Part shown: positions 33,434 through 45,747 of the stretch, one piece after another | Layout: each line of letters begins with the position of its first letter | Position numbering within the stretch: the first letter of the stretch is position 1 | Source of the DNA: Plasmodiophora brassicae | Taxonomy: Eukaryota; Endomyxa; Phytomyxea; Plasmodiophorida; Plasmodiophoridae | Length of the DNA stretch: 64,000 nucleotides | Assembly: GCA_039704465.1 (NCBI GenBank) | Contig: JASFAU010000013.1 | Location: 992,001-1,056,000, forward strand | Direction of reading: 5' to 3' | Notes under the pieces: model-generated | Seen by the model: only the letters and a program-made list of their open reading frames with translations | Databases searched by the model: none | What the model was told of the DNA's origin: nothing | Made by a program: the position numbers and the translations under genes

Positions 33434-36400
33434 CTAGACAGCGACGCCGTCCAGCTGCTGCTGCTCGCCGGCGACGTCGCCCCGCTTCGTCGTTGCGTCC
33501 ACCGCTGCATCGTCGGCGGTCGCGTCCTGCTTGTCCGCCTCGTCGGCAACGCCCGCACCGGCGTCGTCGGTACGGCTCGTCGTCGTCGTCGTCGTGGTCG
33601 TCGCCGCCGGCAGCAGGTCCCGGTAGAGGCTGGTCGACACGGCGCTGTAGATGCGGGCGGTGTGCGGCCCGGCGATCCAGGACAGCGCCGAGGCGGTCGG
33701 CTTGATGACGGGGCCGACCGGCAGGCCCTTGGCGGCCTGGACGGCGTGGCGCGTGAACAGCGACAGCCACGTGTTGCAGTCGGCGATGACGTCGGCGTCG
33801 GCGCACGTCTTCGTGCAGATCGTCCGGCACCGCTTCTCGTACGAGACGGCGTCGCGCGACTGCTTCAGCAGGGCGTGCGAGAAGGCGATCGCGTGGCACG
33901 CCGTCGCCAGGTGCGTGTGCCCGTCGCGCCCGATCGACCGCTCCAGACGCGACAGGGCATCCACCTGCAGCTGGAGCGCCTCTGCAACACAGCACCACGC
34001 GGGCGCAGACGTCAGTATCGGCACGTTGGTCGGCAACGCGTACGGCACGTACCGTGGACAATGCCGGACTCGACGAGGACGACGGCGACGTTCAGCAGGG
34101 CGGTGGCGGTGTCGGGGTGGTCGGCCCCCGCCAGGAACTCGTAGATGCGCTTCGCCTTGATGGCGTGGTGCAGGGCGCGCTGCAGGTACCCGCCGCACAT
34201 GAGGAACAGGGCGTGCTGCGAGTACGCCCGGGCCGTCTCGCAGTCGACGGCACCGTGCAGCGCCTCGCTGATCACGATGGCGCGGTACGACTGGTCGATC
34301 GCATTGACGACGTCGCCGGACCGGTACCTGGGTGTGGGGGGGCTTTAGGGTCCAGACGTATACACACACCCATCGACGGCACGTACGACACGAGGGCCAG
34401 GTTGGCGAACGCGGCGCCGACGTCGTCATGGATGGCGCCGGTGATGGAGCAGAGCAGCTGGATGACTTGGGTGAAGGCTTCGGCCGCACCGGCAAGGTCG
34501 CCTGGGCGGGCAGCGGAGCAACCCAACAATCAGAGGCCCTGTCATGTGGGCAGGAGGGCGTCGTCTGCCACCAACGCACCTTGTGTCAGGCGCCCCCGGC
34601 CGAGGTCGAGCAGGGCGCCCGAGTTCAGGCCAGGCGACACGTGGTACTTGCCCACCGGGTACATGTCCACGACGTCGTCGGGCGACATGCCCGACCCGTT
34701 GCCGCCAAAGTCGAACCCGCGGTACGCGACCCGGACGCCAACGGCTGCGGAATGGGCGCAAGTCAGCACGTTCGAGCCCACGCCGATCGACAATGGCAGG
34801 CACACATACCTTGGCAAACGCTGTAGACGACGAACAACGGGTTGTCGAAACGGATGCGCTGGGCGGGGAGCTGGTGCGAGAAGCGCAGGCGGACGTCGTC
34901 GACGAGTTCGGCCCACATGGCCCGGGCCTGCTTCGGAGCCGGCTGCAGGAGCAGCCGGTTGAAGAAGGCGGCCACGCACGAGGCAACGTCGCCGGACGGC
35001 CCCACGTGGCGGATCTGGCGCGCCAGCACGTGCTTGCTGGCGCGCACGACCATGTGCGTCTGGAGCGTGCCGCAGAGCGTCGACGTGAGCGGGTCGTTCG
35101 GGTCGGCGCCGGCCGACGCCACCTGGCGATACACGTGGCCCAGGTACCGCATGTTCAGGCCGTACGCGTGGAACAGGGACGCCATGGCGCGACAGTCGGT
35201 GTGCGCAATCGACAGGGACCGGATGGCCAGCGCCACAGCGGGCACCATGTCGTTCAGCAACGACGCCGCCATCGCATCGACAACCTGGCCGACCGGACAG
35301 CACCCGGGTCAGTTCCGACCAGCGTCCCAAGGGGGCGACATCACCGACCGATTGCTGCTGGGGCTGGTCGCCCGACACGGATTCGGGCGCAATGCCATAC
35401 CGGGTCAGCGCGTTGATGTCGATGCGGATCTCGTCGGCGTACCGTTCGATGTCGGCCACCGGGAGCATCGGTGACGGCGCCGCCCCCGTCTGCTGCTCCA
35501 GGGCGCGCTGCACGGCGCGCTCCTGGCACCATCGTCGCACGAACTCGTGCCGGACAACGGCGCTGTCGTCATCGGGGAAGTTGGCGTCGCGCGGCGACGT
35601 ATGCATCAGGTCCATCAGGTACAGCTTGCCGTCGGACGCCTTGATCGCCTTGCAGTCCATCGGCATCGACACGTTGTCGTGGACGTTGCCCGACAGGTCG
35701 CGGGCCGGGAACCGCCCCCAATGCATCCTGTGGGCACGAGCGTCAGTGCGTGCCGCCTAGCAAGGACGCTATCAACGGCACGAACCGGGCCGCCAGGTTG
35801 TCGACCAGCTGGGCGAACAGCGCGTGCTCGCCGTAGTCGGATGTGTGCGGGCCGACCGTGCCCGGGTCCTCAGCGTCCAGCGCGCCGAACAGCAACGTCG
35901 ACCCGCCGCCGTTGAGGATGCCGGGGATGATGGCCTGGCAGATCAGCCGGTGGCCCGCGTAGTCGACCAGGCAGCTGAGCAGCGTATGCAGGCGAGTGGG
36001 GTCGCCTTCGACGGTCGTGGCCTGTCCAGGGAACGCGCGCACACATTCAGTGGCACAGCCAGGGGACACGCGCGAGCCCCCTCCCCGACATGTGCGACGG
36101 CGTCAAGGACGTGGCAGGCGTGCAGGTCGTGGGACGCGAGCTTGTAGGTGATGCGTTGCCCCCGCTCGGGGCTGTACAGGTTGCGCGAATCAATGGCGGC
36201 GCTGATGAAGATGTTGTTGTGCAGGTAGACGTGCAGGTCGCGCGGTTCGGTCGGGTTCAGCGGCGCCAGACGACCGGTCAGGGCCAGGACGGCCGCCTGC
36301 TGCGCCGCTGACACGAACTCGACCCCGGATCTGTACCGGCTGCGAAGGTGCCCCAGGTGCACCTCGACGGACGCGTCCGCGCCCGGCGCCTCGCTCCACA

Positions 36401-37540
36401 CCAGGAACTCGTCGTTCCAGCTGCGCTCAGCAGGGACATGCTCGAAACGCAGACGGGGCCGCTCGGCGTCCCTGTTGCGAGCGCACACGCTGATTCAGCA
36501 CACATGTTGGCGGCCAGCGCCTGACCTGTGTCGCTGGGCCTACGTTTGTTTCCGGGCGGACGACGGAGGCTGGATCGGCTCCCGGAACGGTATGGGCGCC
36601 TGCGCGTGTGACATTGGGTGCAGGTCCGCCTGGCGCGCCTGCAGGGCCGCCAGCGCCGACCGGAACCCAGCGCTGGACTTGGCCAGCAGCGCCGTCAACG
36701 TCGCGAACCGAACCGGGGATCGGGTTCGCGGCGCGCCGTTGAACGCATCGGGCGTCGTCTTGTTGACGTAGAAGCCGTCCTCAGTGCCCGTGCAGTGGAT
36801 GGTGGCACCTTCCGGCAGGGCGACGTCGATGTAGACCAGGTGCCCACGTAGACGAGCGGGGCCAGTCGGCGGATCGTGCGGCGATACACGGATCGCGACA
36901 CGTTCATGGTCACCGGGCACGGGCGCAGGCACCTGTTGGCGGAGCACACGGGTCAGCGTACACAAGCAGGCAACGTTGCACACCATGCGTACCGTCTCGC
37001 ACGTGAGGGCCTTGTCCGCCGCGAACGGTTCCGACACTTCATCGGCCTTGACAACGTCCTCGGCCGACCGTTTCAATGCCTTGAGCCAGGACTCCATCGA
37101 CCTGCAGGCAGGGGCAATGCCACAACGGTCAGCGAACAGCAAACGGACGAAACGTGACGTCGCGCGAACTGGCGAACGTACAGTGCCGTGGGTGGATTGC
37201 GCAGGAACCGTTCGACGCGCTCAATGTGCAGGCGAATCGTTTCGAAGTTGTACTTGTCGTGGACGACGGTGAACTCGGTGCGGTCGGCGCCGATCTGGTC
37301 GACGAAGACGACATGGTTACAACGGTCGGGAGTCCCGTCGCATTACACGACGCGACGACGTACCGGCGCAAAGTCATTGCATGGGCGCCCCTCGTACTCG
37401 AAATGGTACGACGTGTGGCAGGCGAAGGGCAGGGTGTCGTCGAGGGCGGCGCGCAGGTCGGCGAGCGTGTCATGGTCGTCGATGGTGACAGAGGCCTGCG
37501 CGGCATCGGGCCCCGTAACGGTCACCTGCAGGAGCGTCAT
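33434..37540 (-). CDS. CLU/CLUH clustered-mitochondria protein
   Basis: Eleven exons keep phase: 37364-37540, 37182-37294, 36544-37101, 36099-36471, 35786-36021, 35349-35727, 34810-35284, 34580-34744, 34387-34501, 34053-34327 and 33434-33981 (1,137 residues). It opens with a CLU N-terminal ubiquitin-like fold (HFEYEGRPCNDFAP). Then comes RLRGHLVYIDV. The central CLU domain has RSWNDEFLVW, VYLHNNIFISAAIDSR, CQAIIPGIL and YLMDLMHTSPRDANF. An eIF3-p135-like part (HAYGLNMRYLGHVY) is followed by TPR repeats (GADHPDTATALLNVA). CLU proteins bind mRNAs of nuclear-encoded mitochondrial proteins in the cytosol and keep mitochondria dispersed. It is slightly shorter than animal CLUH. The C-terminus is low-complexity Thr/Asp. 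Confidence 0.9.
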
Positions 37541-38461
37541 GGGTGCGCGGGCGTGCGCGCGACGGGATGCCGATGGGCGGGCGCGGCGCTGCACGGCGCT
37601 GCGGTTGCAGATCGAGGACGGCTGCCGGTTGTGGAGCGCAGGCGCGCACGAGTGCGGATTGCCGCGAGGTCGCCCCACGCACTCCGTCGCCGCCGTTTCG
37701 AGACCACCCCCCGAGTCCGCCCTCATCACTGCGCCCGCTGCAGTCCAAGTGCAGCTGCCACTGCGCAGCTGCAGTCCATGTGCAGCTGCCACTGCGCAGC
37801 TGCAGAGCGACCCCCCGCTCCACGGGGCCGCTCCGCAGACCTGTGTGCTGTATGTACGCCACGGACCGGACCGGACCCCAACGCGTTGCAAGACCTGCAG
37901 GTCCGCGACCTGTGTGGGCTGCAGTGGCCGCAGACTTTACGGTTTCCCGTCAATGCATGTTCGCGCGTACGCACCAGACCGGCAGGACGTGCCCAGACGT
38001 TCCCGATGTCTTGACGCATATGCTGAACTGGGCCTCCGAACAGACGTCTTAGACCCACATGGCCCACTGCGTACGACGTCGCCAGAGGCGCCTCCGTACG
38101 TACACATAGGAGGTACTCGCCAGAGACGCGTCTATTTATTACACTTTAGCAGTAACCTGCCCGCGGAATGGGCGGTCCGCCGGAGACTACGAATCGGCCT
38201 GGGCGGGCGTCTCCGACGTCGGCCGATCGGCACCCGAAGCGCAGTGGTTGGTCCCTGTCAGACGTCGCGCGAGGCCGCGCATTGCCCTGCCTCCCTGTGC
38301 CGCCCGAGGCGTCCCCAGCAGGCGCAGCCGGCCTGCACAGGCGGCGCTGGCGACCGGCGGCGCGGACTGGGGTCCCTGAGCACACACCGAACAGCGCGCT
38401 TGCCAAACAGGTCCATGCCGTCGGCCTGACCGGCGTTCGACCTCTGACGTAGACCGCGGGC
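37541..38461. other. Divergent intergenic region, about 920 bp
   Basis: Lies between the CLU gene (minus) and the membrane-protein gene (plus). It contains a two-unit 31-base repeat at 37740-37801. Open frames here are antisense or low-information; none is supported. Both promoters are presumably inside. Confidence 0.5.
37740..37805. repeat. 31-bp tandem repeat, two units
   Basis: Two 31-base units differing at one base, rich in GCAGCTGC palindromes (GCAGTCCAAGTGCAGCTGCC). The AGCTGCA core also occurs in the larger array at 59731-60049. Confidence 0.8.
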
Positions 38462-39435
38462 ATGAACCTAGGCGGTACGTCGTCGTCGTCGAACGAATCA
38501 GGTCCACGGGTCGACCAGCTCCTCAGCATGAGCATCGACGCCGAACACGTCAGCGTCGACGAAGCGCCCGCCGCCGCCGCCGCCGCGCCCGACCGTGCGA
38601 ACAATCAGCAGCAGCAGGAGCAGCAGGTGGACGGTAACGCGTCGGTGATCCCGGCGGATCAGAACACGGGGGCGCTGACCGTCGGCGGCCATGGCATCCT
38701 GCCGCACCTGTTCCGCCGGTCCTACCACGTCATCCTGTTCACGGCCGTCCCCTTCATCTACTACTGGTACTGCATCCCGCTGGGCCAGCAGGTCGGGTTC
38801 GCCGCCCCCAAGGTCGTCGCCCTGATCGCCATCGCCCAGATCGTGCTGGAGGCCGCCCGCATCCGCCAGCGCTTCGTCTGCTTCGGCTTCCGGTCGTACG
38901 AGCGCACGCAGATCTCCGCCCAGGCCTGGGGCACCGTCGGCGCCTGCCTCGTGCTGATCGCCGCCCCCCAGGTACGGGGACCGCACACCAGACGCCCCCG
39001 CTGGTGGGGACTGACGCGAGGCCTGCCCCGCAGATGAATGGCGGGGCGACCGGCGCCGACCGGGCCGTCATCGGCATGCCCATCCTGTGGACGCTGGGCA
39101 TCGTCGACCCGCTGCTCGGCGAGCTGAAGAGCTACGGGGCGATCGGGCGCCGGGTGCGTCGCGGGCGCGGCTTCACGCTGCCCGAGCGCACCTGCCTGGC
39201 CGTTGCCGTCGCCTGGCTGATCTGGGCCCTGATCGGCGTCGTCACCGGCCGCGCCGTCTGGTGGATCGTGGCCCTGATGGGCCCCATCGCCGTCGCCGCC
39301 GAGTACCCGAAGCTGGTCTTCATCGACGACAACGCCATGATGGAGCTGGTGCCGCTGGCCACCGCCCTGCTCCTCGAGCCGTTCTTCCCCGGCGCCGTCC
39401 CCAGCAGCGGCGACGCGGTCATCCCTGTCGCGTAA
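38462..39435 (+). CDS. Multi-pass membrane protein, unknown family
   Basis: Exons 38462-38971 and 39034-39435 (62-base intron) keep phase and give 303 residues. The first 80 residues are polar (Ser runs, QQQQEQQ). At least six hydrophobic segments follow (VILFTAVPFIYYWYC; APKVVALIAIAQIVL; GACLVLIAAP; TCLAVAVAWLIWALIGVV; WWIVALMGPIAVA; LVPLATALLLEPFF). Conserved-looking polar motifs between segments are RSYERTQISAQAWG and GIVDPLLGELKSYG. The layout resembles CTP-dependent lipid kinases or cytidylyltransferases (SEC59/CDS-like), but I cannot assign it; treat that as a hint only. It ends 52 bases from the convergent tyrosinase gene. Confidence 0.75.
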
Positions 39436-39487
39436 CGAGACCGACGACGCGCCCTGGACCGTGCACCTCACTATATTATATATGGAG

Positions 39488-40788
39488 CTAGTAGGTCTCC
39501 CACTGCAGGTCGTACTGGTCCTCGGTGAACGTCACCAGGTCGCCCGTGTTCAGGTTCTCCATGCGCACCTCCATGCAGTGCTTGACCTGGTGCAGGTCGC
39601 GGCCGCCGATGTGCGTGTGGTACCCGATGGTCAGGTCGACGATGCGGTCGTAGCAGGCCATCGCGTGCCCCGGCGTCATGGTCGCCCGGTGCGCCATGCC
39701 CAGCATGCCCATGTAGCCGGCGGTCTTGCCCTCGAAGGTCACCAGGACGCGCGACGAATCCATCGGCGACGTCACGTTGTGCACCGTCAGGATCAGGTGC
39801 TCGCGGTACCAGTCGTCGTCGCCCGCGCTCTCGTCCTCCATGGCCATGAACTGGAGGCCACCGCCGCCACCGCGTACGGCCTGGGCCGCCCGCCGGTACA
39901 GGCGGTTGTGTGGGAAGGCGACGTTCCGCTGCATGGCGGTGCGTATGCGCGTGCGGGACCCGCTCAGGTCGTAGTTGTCGACGACGACGTCGTCGACGCC
40001 GCCCATGTCGGCCTGCGGGTGCAGCGACACCCACATGGACCAGATGATGTTGACGAAGGCGTGGTGGAACCAGAATATGGGGTCGAACGCGGCCGTCTTG
40101 ACGGGCACCATGGTGCCGCCGATCTGGTTGTGCACGGTGGCGTGCACGGCCTCGAGCTCGCGCTGGAAATCGGCAAAGCTGTTCCTGGTCAGCGCCCGGT
40201 AGGCGTACTCGGCCAGGTAGGCGGCGTCCAGCTGCCCCCATTGGCGTTCGGTGAGCTGGCCGGTCAGGCCGCCCTGCGCCGAGTCGTACAGGTAGCCCGA
40301 GTTGAGCGGGTTCCGCTGTTGGCGCCCGTTCACCGTGTAGAACGGGTCGTCCAGCGCCGGGATGTGCACGTACTCGGTCCAGTCCCAGTACGGCGTGATG
40401 ATGCCGACGGCCTGCTCGAACGTGATCAGGTAGGCGCGGTGCCACGCCAGGAACTCGGGCCGCTCGTGCGGGCAGTGGTACCCGTCGTCGCCATGGATGC
40501 GCGCGATCGCAATGTACGCCCCCTGTACGCGAGGAAACGGCGGCCAACGACCCGCACAGTCAGTCAGGTGGCGGGGGCGGGCGCGTTCACGTGCGCTCCA
40601 CCTACGTTGTCCTGGACGCGTCCGAACCGGCTGCGCAGCTCGTCGAGGTCGGCGCCGACAATCGATCGCAGGTCGCGGGGCGTCTGCGCGTCCGCCCGGT
40701 CGAGCAGGTACAGGGTAACGCCGAGGACGGCGGCGACGACAACGGCAGACAGGGTGACCATCAGGCAGACCTTGGTGCGGCGTTGCAT
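39488..40788 (-). CDS. Tyrosinase-type copper oxidase, membrane-anchored or secreted
   Basis: Exons 40606-40788 and 39488-40522 (83-base intron) give 405 residues. The N-terminus is MQRRTKVC followed by LMVTLSAVVVAAVLGVTLYLL, a signal anchor or signal peptide, so the catalytic part is outside the cytosol. The CuA site shows YHCPHERPEFLAWHRAYL. The CuB site shows HATVHNQIGG and FDPIFWFHHAFVNIIW. A beta-rich C-terminal part follows (RVLVTFEGKTAGY), as in tyrosinase/hemocyanin proteins. Tyrosinases oxidise phenols to quinones, the first steps to melanin, which could serve resting-spore wall pigmentation (inference). All expected histidine motifs are present. It is divergent from CFAP58, 371 bases away. 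Confidence 0.88.
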
Positions 40789-41159
40789 ACGACGCTAGCG
40801 AAGCGCCTCGTGTGCGGTGCGGGCCCCACACGCTAACGAGCGCAACGGGATCGGCCAGGCCCAGCAGCGGAAGCAGCAGCAGCAGCAACCGCCCCCTGGG
40901 TCGCACGACGTGTGCTTTTCGAAATGTGGGACGGCAGTAGCCGGGCCGGGTGAACACTGTGCGGATCGTGCCGACGCCGCCCCGGAAGCGTGACTCACGA
41001 TCCGGTGGGGGCGGCATGACGCCCGCCCCCGGCGCCCTGCCTCGCTGATGATGCCCAGCGACCCGCGCCCGCCCGGATCGATATGCGGTACTTACTCGCA
41101 GTGCCCCTATCGGTACCGACCCGCACAGACACATACACACCGTCGTCGTCGTCGTCGTC
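40789..41159. promoter_or_regulatory. Divergent spacer between tyrosinase and CFAP58
   Basis: 371 bases with a GCAGCAGCAG run (about 40865-40890) and no supported gene. It presumably holds both promoters; no known motif was recognised. Confidence 0.4.
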
Positions 41160-44100
41160 ATGGCATCCGGCGCCGGGCCACCCGGGGATGACGTGGCGCC
41201 TGCAGCCGGCAGCGCGCCGGGTGCATCCGTTGTCGCGCCGGGGCAGCCGGCCCAGGTCGACATGCAGCAGTTTGACGACCCGACCGCCCTGGAAGCCGTA
41301 TGTGCCCACCGCTCCCGGGCGACCCGCCATGAGGCGCGCGCCTGACTAACCAGTGGGCGACGTCGCACAGTCGCTGCTGGAGGCGGTGGACGACCCGACG
41401 GGCGGCGAGCTGGCGCCGTTCCTGGCCGAGTACGCCAAGATGCAGCAGGCGCTGCGCAAGTCGCACGAGAGCGAGATGCGCTTCGTGAACAAGTGCCGCG
41501 AGCTGGCGCAGGCCCTGCAGGACGTCAACGAGCGGACCGCCGAGATGGACGTCGAGGAGCAGGACGGCAGGAAGAAGATGGAGATCCTGACGAAGCAGGC
41601 GGACATGGCCGACGACGCCAGGGCGACGCTGACCAGGGAGATCGACGAGCGCCGCCTGGTCATTGGCGACCTGCGCGGCGAGCTGGGCGCCCTGCGCGCC
41701 AAGATGGAGACCTGGGAGCAGGTCTTGATGGAGGACCAGCAGCGGGCGATCGGCGCCCTGGAGCAGGAGCTGAGCGTGGTGGTGGCGGCGCGCGACAAGG
41801 GCCTGCGGCACCTGACCCACGTGCGCAGCGACAACGCGGCCCTGTTCGCCCGCGTCGACCAGCTCGAGGCCGACAAGCAGAAGCAGGTGGACGACATTGC
41901 GGACCTGTCGGCGCGCGCCGCCGACATCGAGTCGGCCTGCAAGGACGAGCTGGCCCGGAAGGCGGAGCTGGAGGCGAAGACGGCCGAGCTGAAGGACCTG
42001 TGCGAGCAGCACTCGCAGGACATCAGCAGGAAGGTGGAGCGGGCGCGCAAGGCGAAGCAGGAGCTGGCCAAGGAGAAGGCGCAGCTGAAGGAGAGCATGA
42101 AGTCGGGGGCGACCGCGTCCACCCGCCTGACGCAGCTGAACGAGGAGGCGCAGGACCTCGAGGACCAGCTCCAGGCGCAGCAGGACGCCACCGACGACGT
42201 CGGCAAGGGCATCGCCGCGCTGCAGGCGGCCAGCGAGGCGGATCGCGCCCTGCTCGACGCCTGCACCAAGGAGGCGAGGAGGAAGCGGGCCATGCTCGAC
42301 CGCATGAACGACAAGATGCGGGCGGCCGACGCCGACCTGGCCGGCATCGAGGCGACGCGCGCCTCGTGGTGCGCCCGGATCGACCAGCGCAAGATGGAGC
42401 TGAGGGCGGCGCAGCAGGCGGCGGCCGTCGCCCTGCGCGCCATCGATGTGGCGTCGCGCGAGCGCGAGATCCTCAACCACGACCACGCCGGCCTGGTCGA
42501 CGACATCGCCGCCAAGCGCAACGCCCTGCACGTCTACGAGAACCAGACGCGCAACATGGAGAACGAGCTGAAGGCGTTCGACGCGTCGATCAAGGCGTGG
42601 AAGGCGCTGATCGACCAGCTCGTCCAGGACAAGGACGCGTTCCGCAACGAGCTGGAGGCGAAGCAGGGCCGGATCCGGAAGGCGACGGAGCGGTCGCTGG
42701 CGAAGGACCTGCAGATCCTGGCGCTGCAGAAGACGATCGTGGAGCACGAGGCGCGGCGCCGGCAGCAGATGACGCTGCTGGAGGCCGTAAAGACGGACCG
42801 GAACCTGTACAGCAAGACGCTGCTGGAGCAGAAGCACGAGATGGGCGACCTGAAGCGCGTCTACGACGGCCTGAACCATGCGATCGCGCACCTGCAGCAG
42901 GAGCTGAACGAGAAGGAGACGGCGTTCGTCAACGAGAACCTGCTGGTCGAGCAGGTCGACGACGACATCCGGCAGACGGACCTGAAGACGAAGCAGGTCG
43001 GCCAGTGGTGGCAGGCGACGCACGAGCGCGTCCGCGAGCAGGCCGCCCAGATCGCCCAGCTGTCGCGCGTCATCGACGACGCCGACGAGGAGCTGCTGGC
43101 GCAGACCAAGCAGTACAACGCGGTGGTCAACGAGGAGCGCGCCCTGAGCCGCCAGCTCGTCCGGCGCAACGCCGAGCTGGCCGACGTCTACGAGGCGCTG
43201 CGCCTGCACCACTCGATGCTGGCCAAGGGCGACGAGCACTACCGGGAGCGCCTGGCCGCCGTCCGGGCGATGCGGGCGGCGCGCGACGCCCTGGCCGCCG
43301 AGCTCGACTCGATCAACACGGACCGGGGCGAGGTGCTGCGCCTGCGCGCGGCCATCGTCCAGATGGACAAGGCGCTCGTCGAGGAGCAGCTCAGGGCGCG
43401 CGTCCTCGACGGCGAGCTGCGCCGCCCGATGAACATCCACCGGTGGCGCCAGATGCAGGACACGAACGCGGACACGTACGCCCTGGTCGAGTCGATCCAG
43501 GGCCTGCAGAAGGACATCATCGCCAAGAGCGACGAGCTGGCCGACAAGAACGCGCGCATCGCCCAGAAGGAGCGCCTGTATGTCGACCTGCGCCGCATCC
43601 TGTCCAGGTCGGGCACCACCACCACCGGTTCCCTATTGTCGCCCGCCGGCCACTGACCGTCGCCGTCGCGCCTGTCGTGTCACACACACAGCCAGCTGGG
43701 CGAGGAGGCCCACGAGCAGCTGCGCCTGTTCGACCAGACGATCAAGGAGAAGCGCGCCCTGCACCGCACGATGAAGGCCGAGCTGAAGATGTACCAGGCC
43801 AAGGTCTACGAGCTGCGCTACGAGATCGAGAAGACGTACAAGCAGCTGGACCTCGTCAAGCTGTCCTTCTTCCAGCGCATGCGCGCCGACGGGCGCGGCC
43901 GATCCCGCGGGTACCACCTGACGGGTACGACTCGCGTGGACTGGGGGGGACGACCATCCGCTGAACACTGCCCAGGCGACGACAGCAGCCGGGCGGCGTC
44001 GAGCGTCGACGGGGCGGCCAGTCGGGTCGTGCACCTCCCCGAGCGCAAGTCGAGGACGCCGGCGGCGGCAGCAGCGTCGCCCGGCGACAAGGAGCGCGAC

Positions 44101-44187
44101 GACGACGACGACGACGACGAGGAGGACGGGGCGGCGTTCGACAAGGGGGACGAGGACGCTTTGGCGGCAGCGACGACAGCAACATGA
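41160..44187 (+). CDS. CFAP58: CFAP58 (cilia and flagella associated protein 58)
   Basis: Exons 41160-41301, 41354-43607 and 43692-44187 keep phase and give about 963 residues. Nearly the whole protein is coiled coil. The N-terminal signature GGELAPFLAEYAKMQQALRK followed by SHESEMRFVNKCREL matches CFAP58/CCDC147. The C-terminal signature is RRPMNIHRWRQM, QALQ-like VESIQGLQKDIIAK and KERLYVDLRRIL, then ELKMYQAKVYELRYEIEK. CFAP58 is an axonemal/midpiece protein needed for motile flagella. The organism must therefore make flagella. A low-complexity acidic tail (DDDDDDDEE) ends the frame. A possible 65-base intron at 43911-43975 would shift frame and was not used. The end is the less certain part. 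Confidence 0.87.
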
Positions 44188-44263
44188 GGACGGTTCGGCC
44201 CCCGCCGCCGATGACCATGTGTATCTCTGGCGCTGGGGCCCGTCGCAGGTCGTCGTCGCAGGG

Positions 44264-45330
44264 TCAGCCAGGCGCGTCGACGACGAACGCTGTGCAACAT
44301 TGGTCAGCGACGCGCGCTCGTCGTTTCGGCAGGGAGCGCGCGTACGCGGCTGGACGGCCGAGACCCACCGGGGCCGACCCGCATAGTCGTAGTGGTGCTC
44401 GACGTCGTCCAGGCCGACCGATCGCATCCAGCGCTTCAGCGCCACGGTCTGGAACTCGTAGCCGCACTCGATGACGATCGACGGGGACGACGACGACGAC
44501 GACGCGGCAGACGGGCGCAGCAGGTCGGGGGCGGCCGCGATTACGTGCCGGGCGACGTCGAGGCCCAGGTGCCCGCCGTACAGGACGGCGGGCGACTCCC
44601 ACCGGCGGACGCTGCGGTCGACGCGACGCCACATGTGCTCGGGCACGTACGGCGGGTTCGACACGATCACGTCGTACCTGGCGCCGTCGTTCAGCGCCAG
44701 CGCCCGCGGCACCCACGACCCGTCGGCGTCGACCGTGACCTGGCCATTGGGTCAGATCGGGAGGCGCGTTCGTCGCACCGTACGTACCCGTTCGAAGCGG
44801 ACGTTACGCTGCCCGGCCGCGTTCAGGCGGGACTGTTGGACGGCGGCCGGCGACGTGTCGATGCCGACGACGCGGGTGGTGGGCAGGGCGCGCGCCAGGG
44901 CCAGCGACACGCAGCCGGTGCCGCTGCCGACCTCGAGGACGGATATCGCCGGCGGCGACGTCCAGGTCGTCAGGCGCGCCGCCAGCCAGGCGCACCACTG
45001 CTCCGTCTCCGGGCGCGGGATGCACTGCCCGGCGAGGCAGGCCACGTCGAGGTCGGCGAACGGCTGCGTGCCGACGACCAGCTGCAGCGGCTTGCCCTGG
45101 AGGCGCTGCTCGACCAGGTCGCCGACGGGAGCGCCCGTCGCCCGCGCGTGCTCCATCAGGCAGAACGCCTCGACCATCGGGAACGGGCTGACGCCCGACG
45201 TCTGCAGCGCCGACACCACGTCGGCCACACGAACCGCGCAATTCGACGACGACACCTTCGACAGGCCAGCGGCGGCGGCGGCACGCCCATGGCGGCCAGC
45301 AGCAGCGACGGCGGCAGCAGCAGCGGGCAT
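44264..45330 (-). CDS. PrmC/HemK-type release-factor glutamine methyltransferase
   Basis: Exons 44788-45330, 44346-44739 and 44264-44289 keep phase and give 320 residues. The N-terminal helical domain is followed by QCIPRPETE, the SAM-binding motif VLEVGSGTGCVSLAL and the catalytic NPPYVPEHMW, the mark of glutamine N5-methyltransferases acting on GGQ release factors. The Ala-rich N-terminus may be a mitochondrial targeting sequence, which would make it the mitochondrial (MTQ1/HEMK1) type. The last exon codes for only eight residues and the stop. Long Ser runs sit in a loop near residue 245. It converges with CFAP58, 76 bases apart. Confidence 0.87.
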
Positions 45331-45747
45331 CGACGCCGCGCGCTGAGCCAGAATTGGCGACGCGCGCGCCGCCGGCGGTGTACGTGCGCCTGTCCCGCCC
45401 CGTACACTCCCAGCACCCCGCTATGAGGCGGATGCTGCTCGTTGGATCGTTAACAACCGTTTATAAGTTAACGCCGCCAGTATGTCATTGCCAGGGCTGC
45501 AGAGCCGACAGATCTGCCCTAATAGTCGGGCACGTCGTCCATTAATAGGATCCTGCACTGTGTGGAGGCGGGGACTGCTGCTCGGACTTCCCCCCTCGGA
45601 CTGGCGGCGATGCCGTGCGCCGGCGTGCGCCTAATTGTGCAGCCAGGTCCGCGGACCGACTCTTCGCACCACGAATCACGTTCCGCACACAAGCTACGCG
45701 ACCGACGTCGAGTCTCAACTTGCGTCCGCCTGCCCGCGCGAATCCAT
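45331..45747. promoter_or_regulatory. Divergent spacer between PrmC and a RING gene
   Basis: About 417 bases, locally AT-richer at 45440-45480 with an inverted GTTAAC..GTTAAC pair. Upstream in-frame codons exist before the chosen RING start but encode low-information sequence. No defined element was recognised. Confidence 0.35.

Noticed and set aside
40564..41368. Tyrosinase frame extended to a 626-residue protein
   Set aside because: The extension reads through the first intron and the promoter; the ATG at 40788 gives a signal anchor and an in-phase splice to the copper domain.
41158..43440. A 760-residue open frame antisense to CFAP58
   Set aside because: It is Leu/Arg/Val-rich with no motif and mirrors the codon pattern of the coiled-coil gene; the sense strand has clear family signatures.
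43911..43975. A fourth intron in CFAP58
   Set aside because: The GT-AG pair would shift the frame into an arginine-rich stretch, whereas reading through gives a plausible acidic tail.
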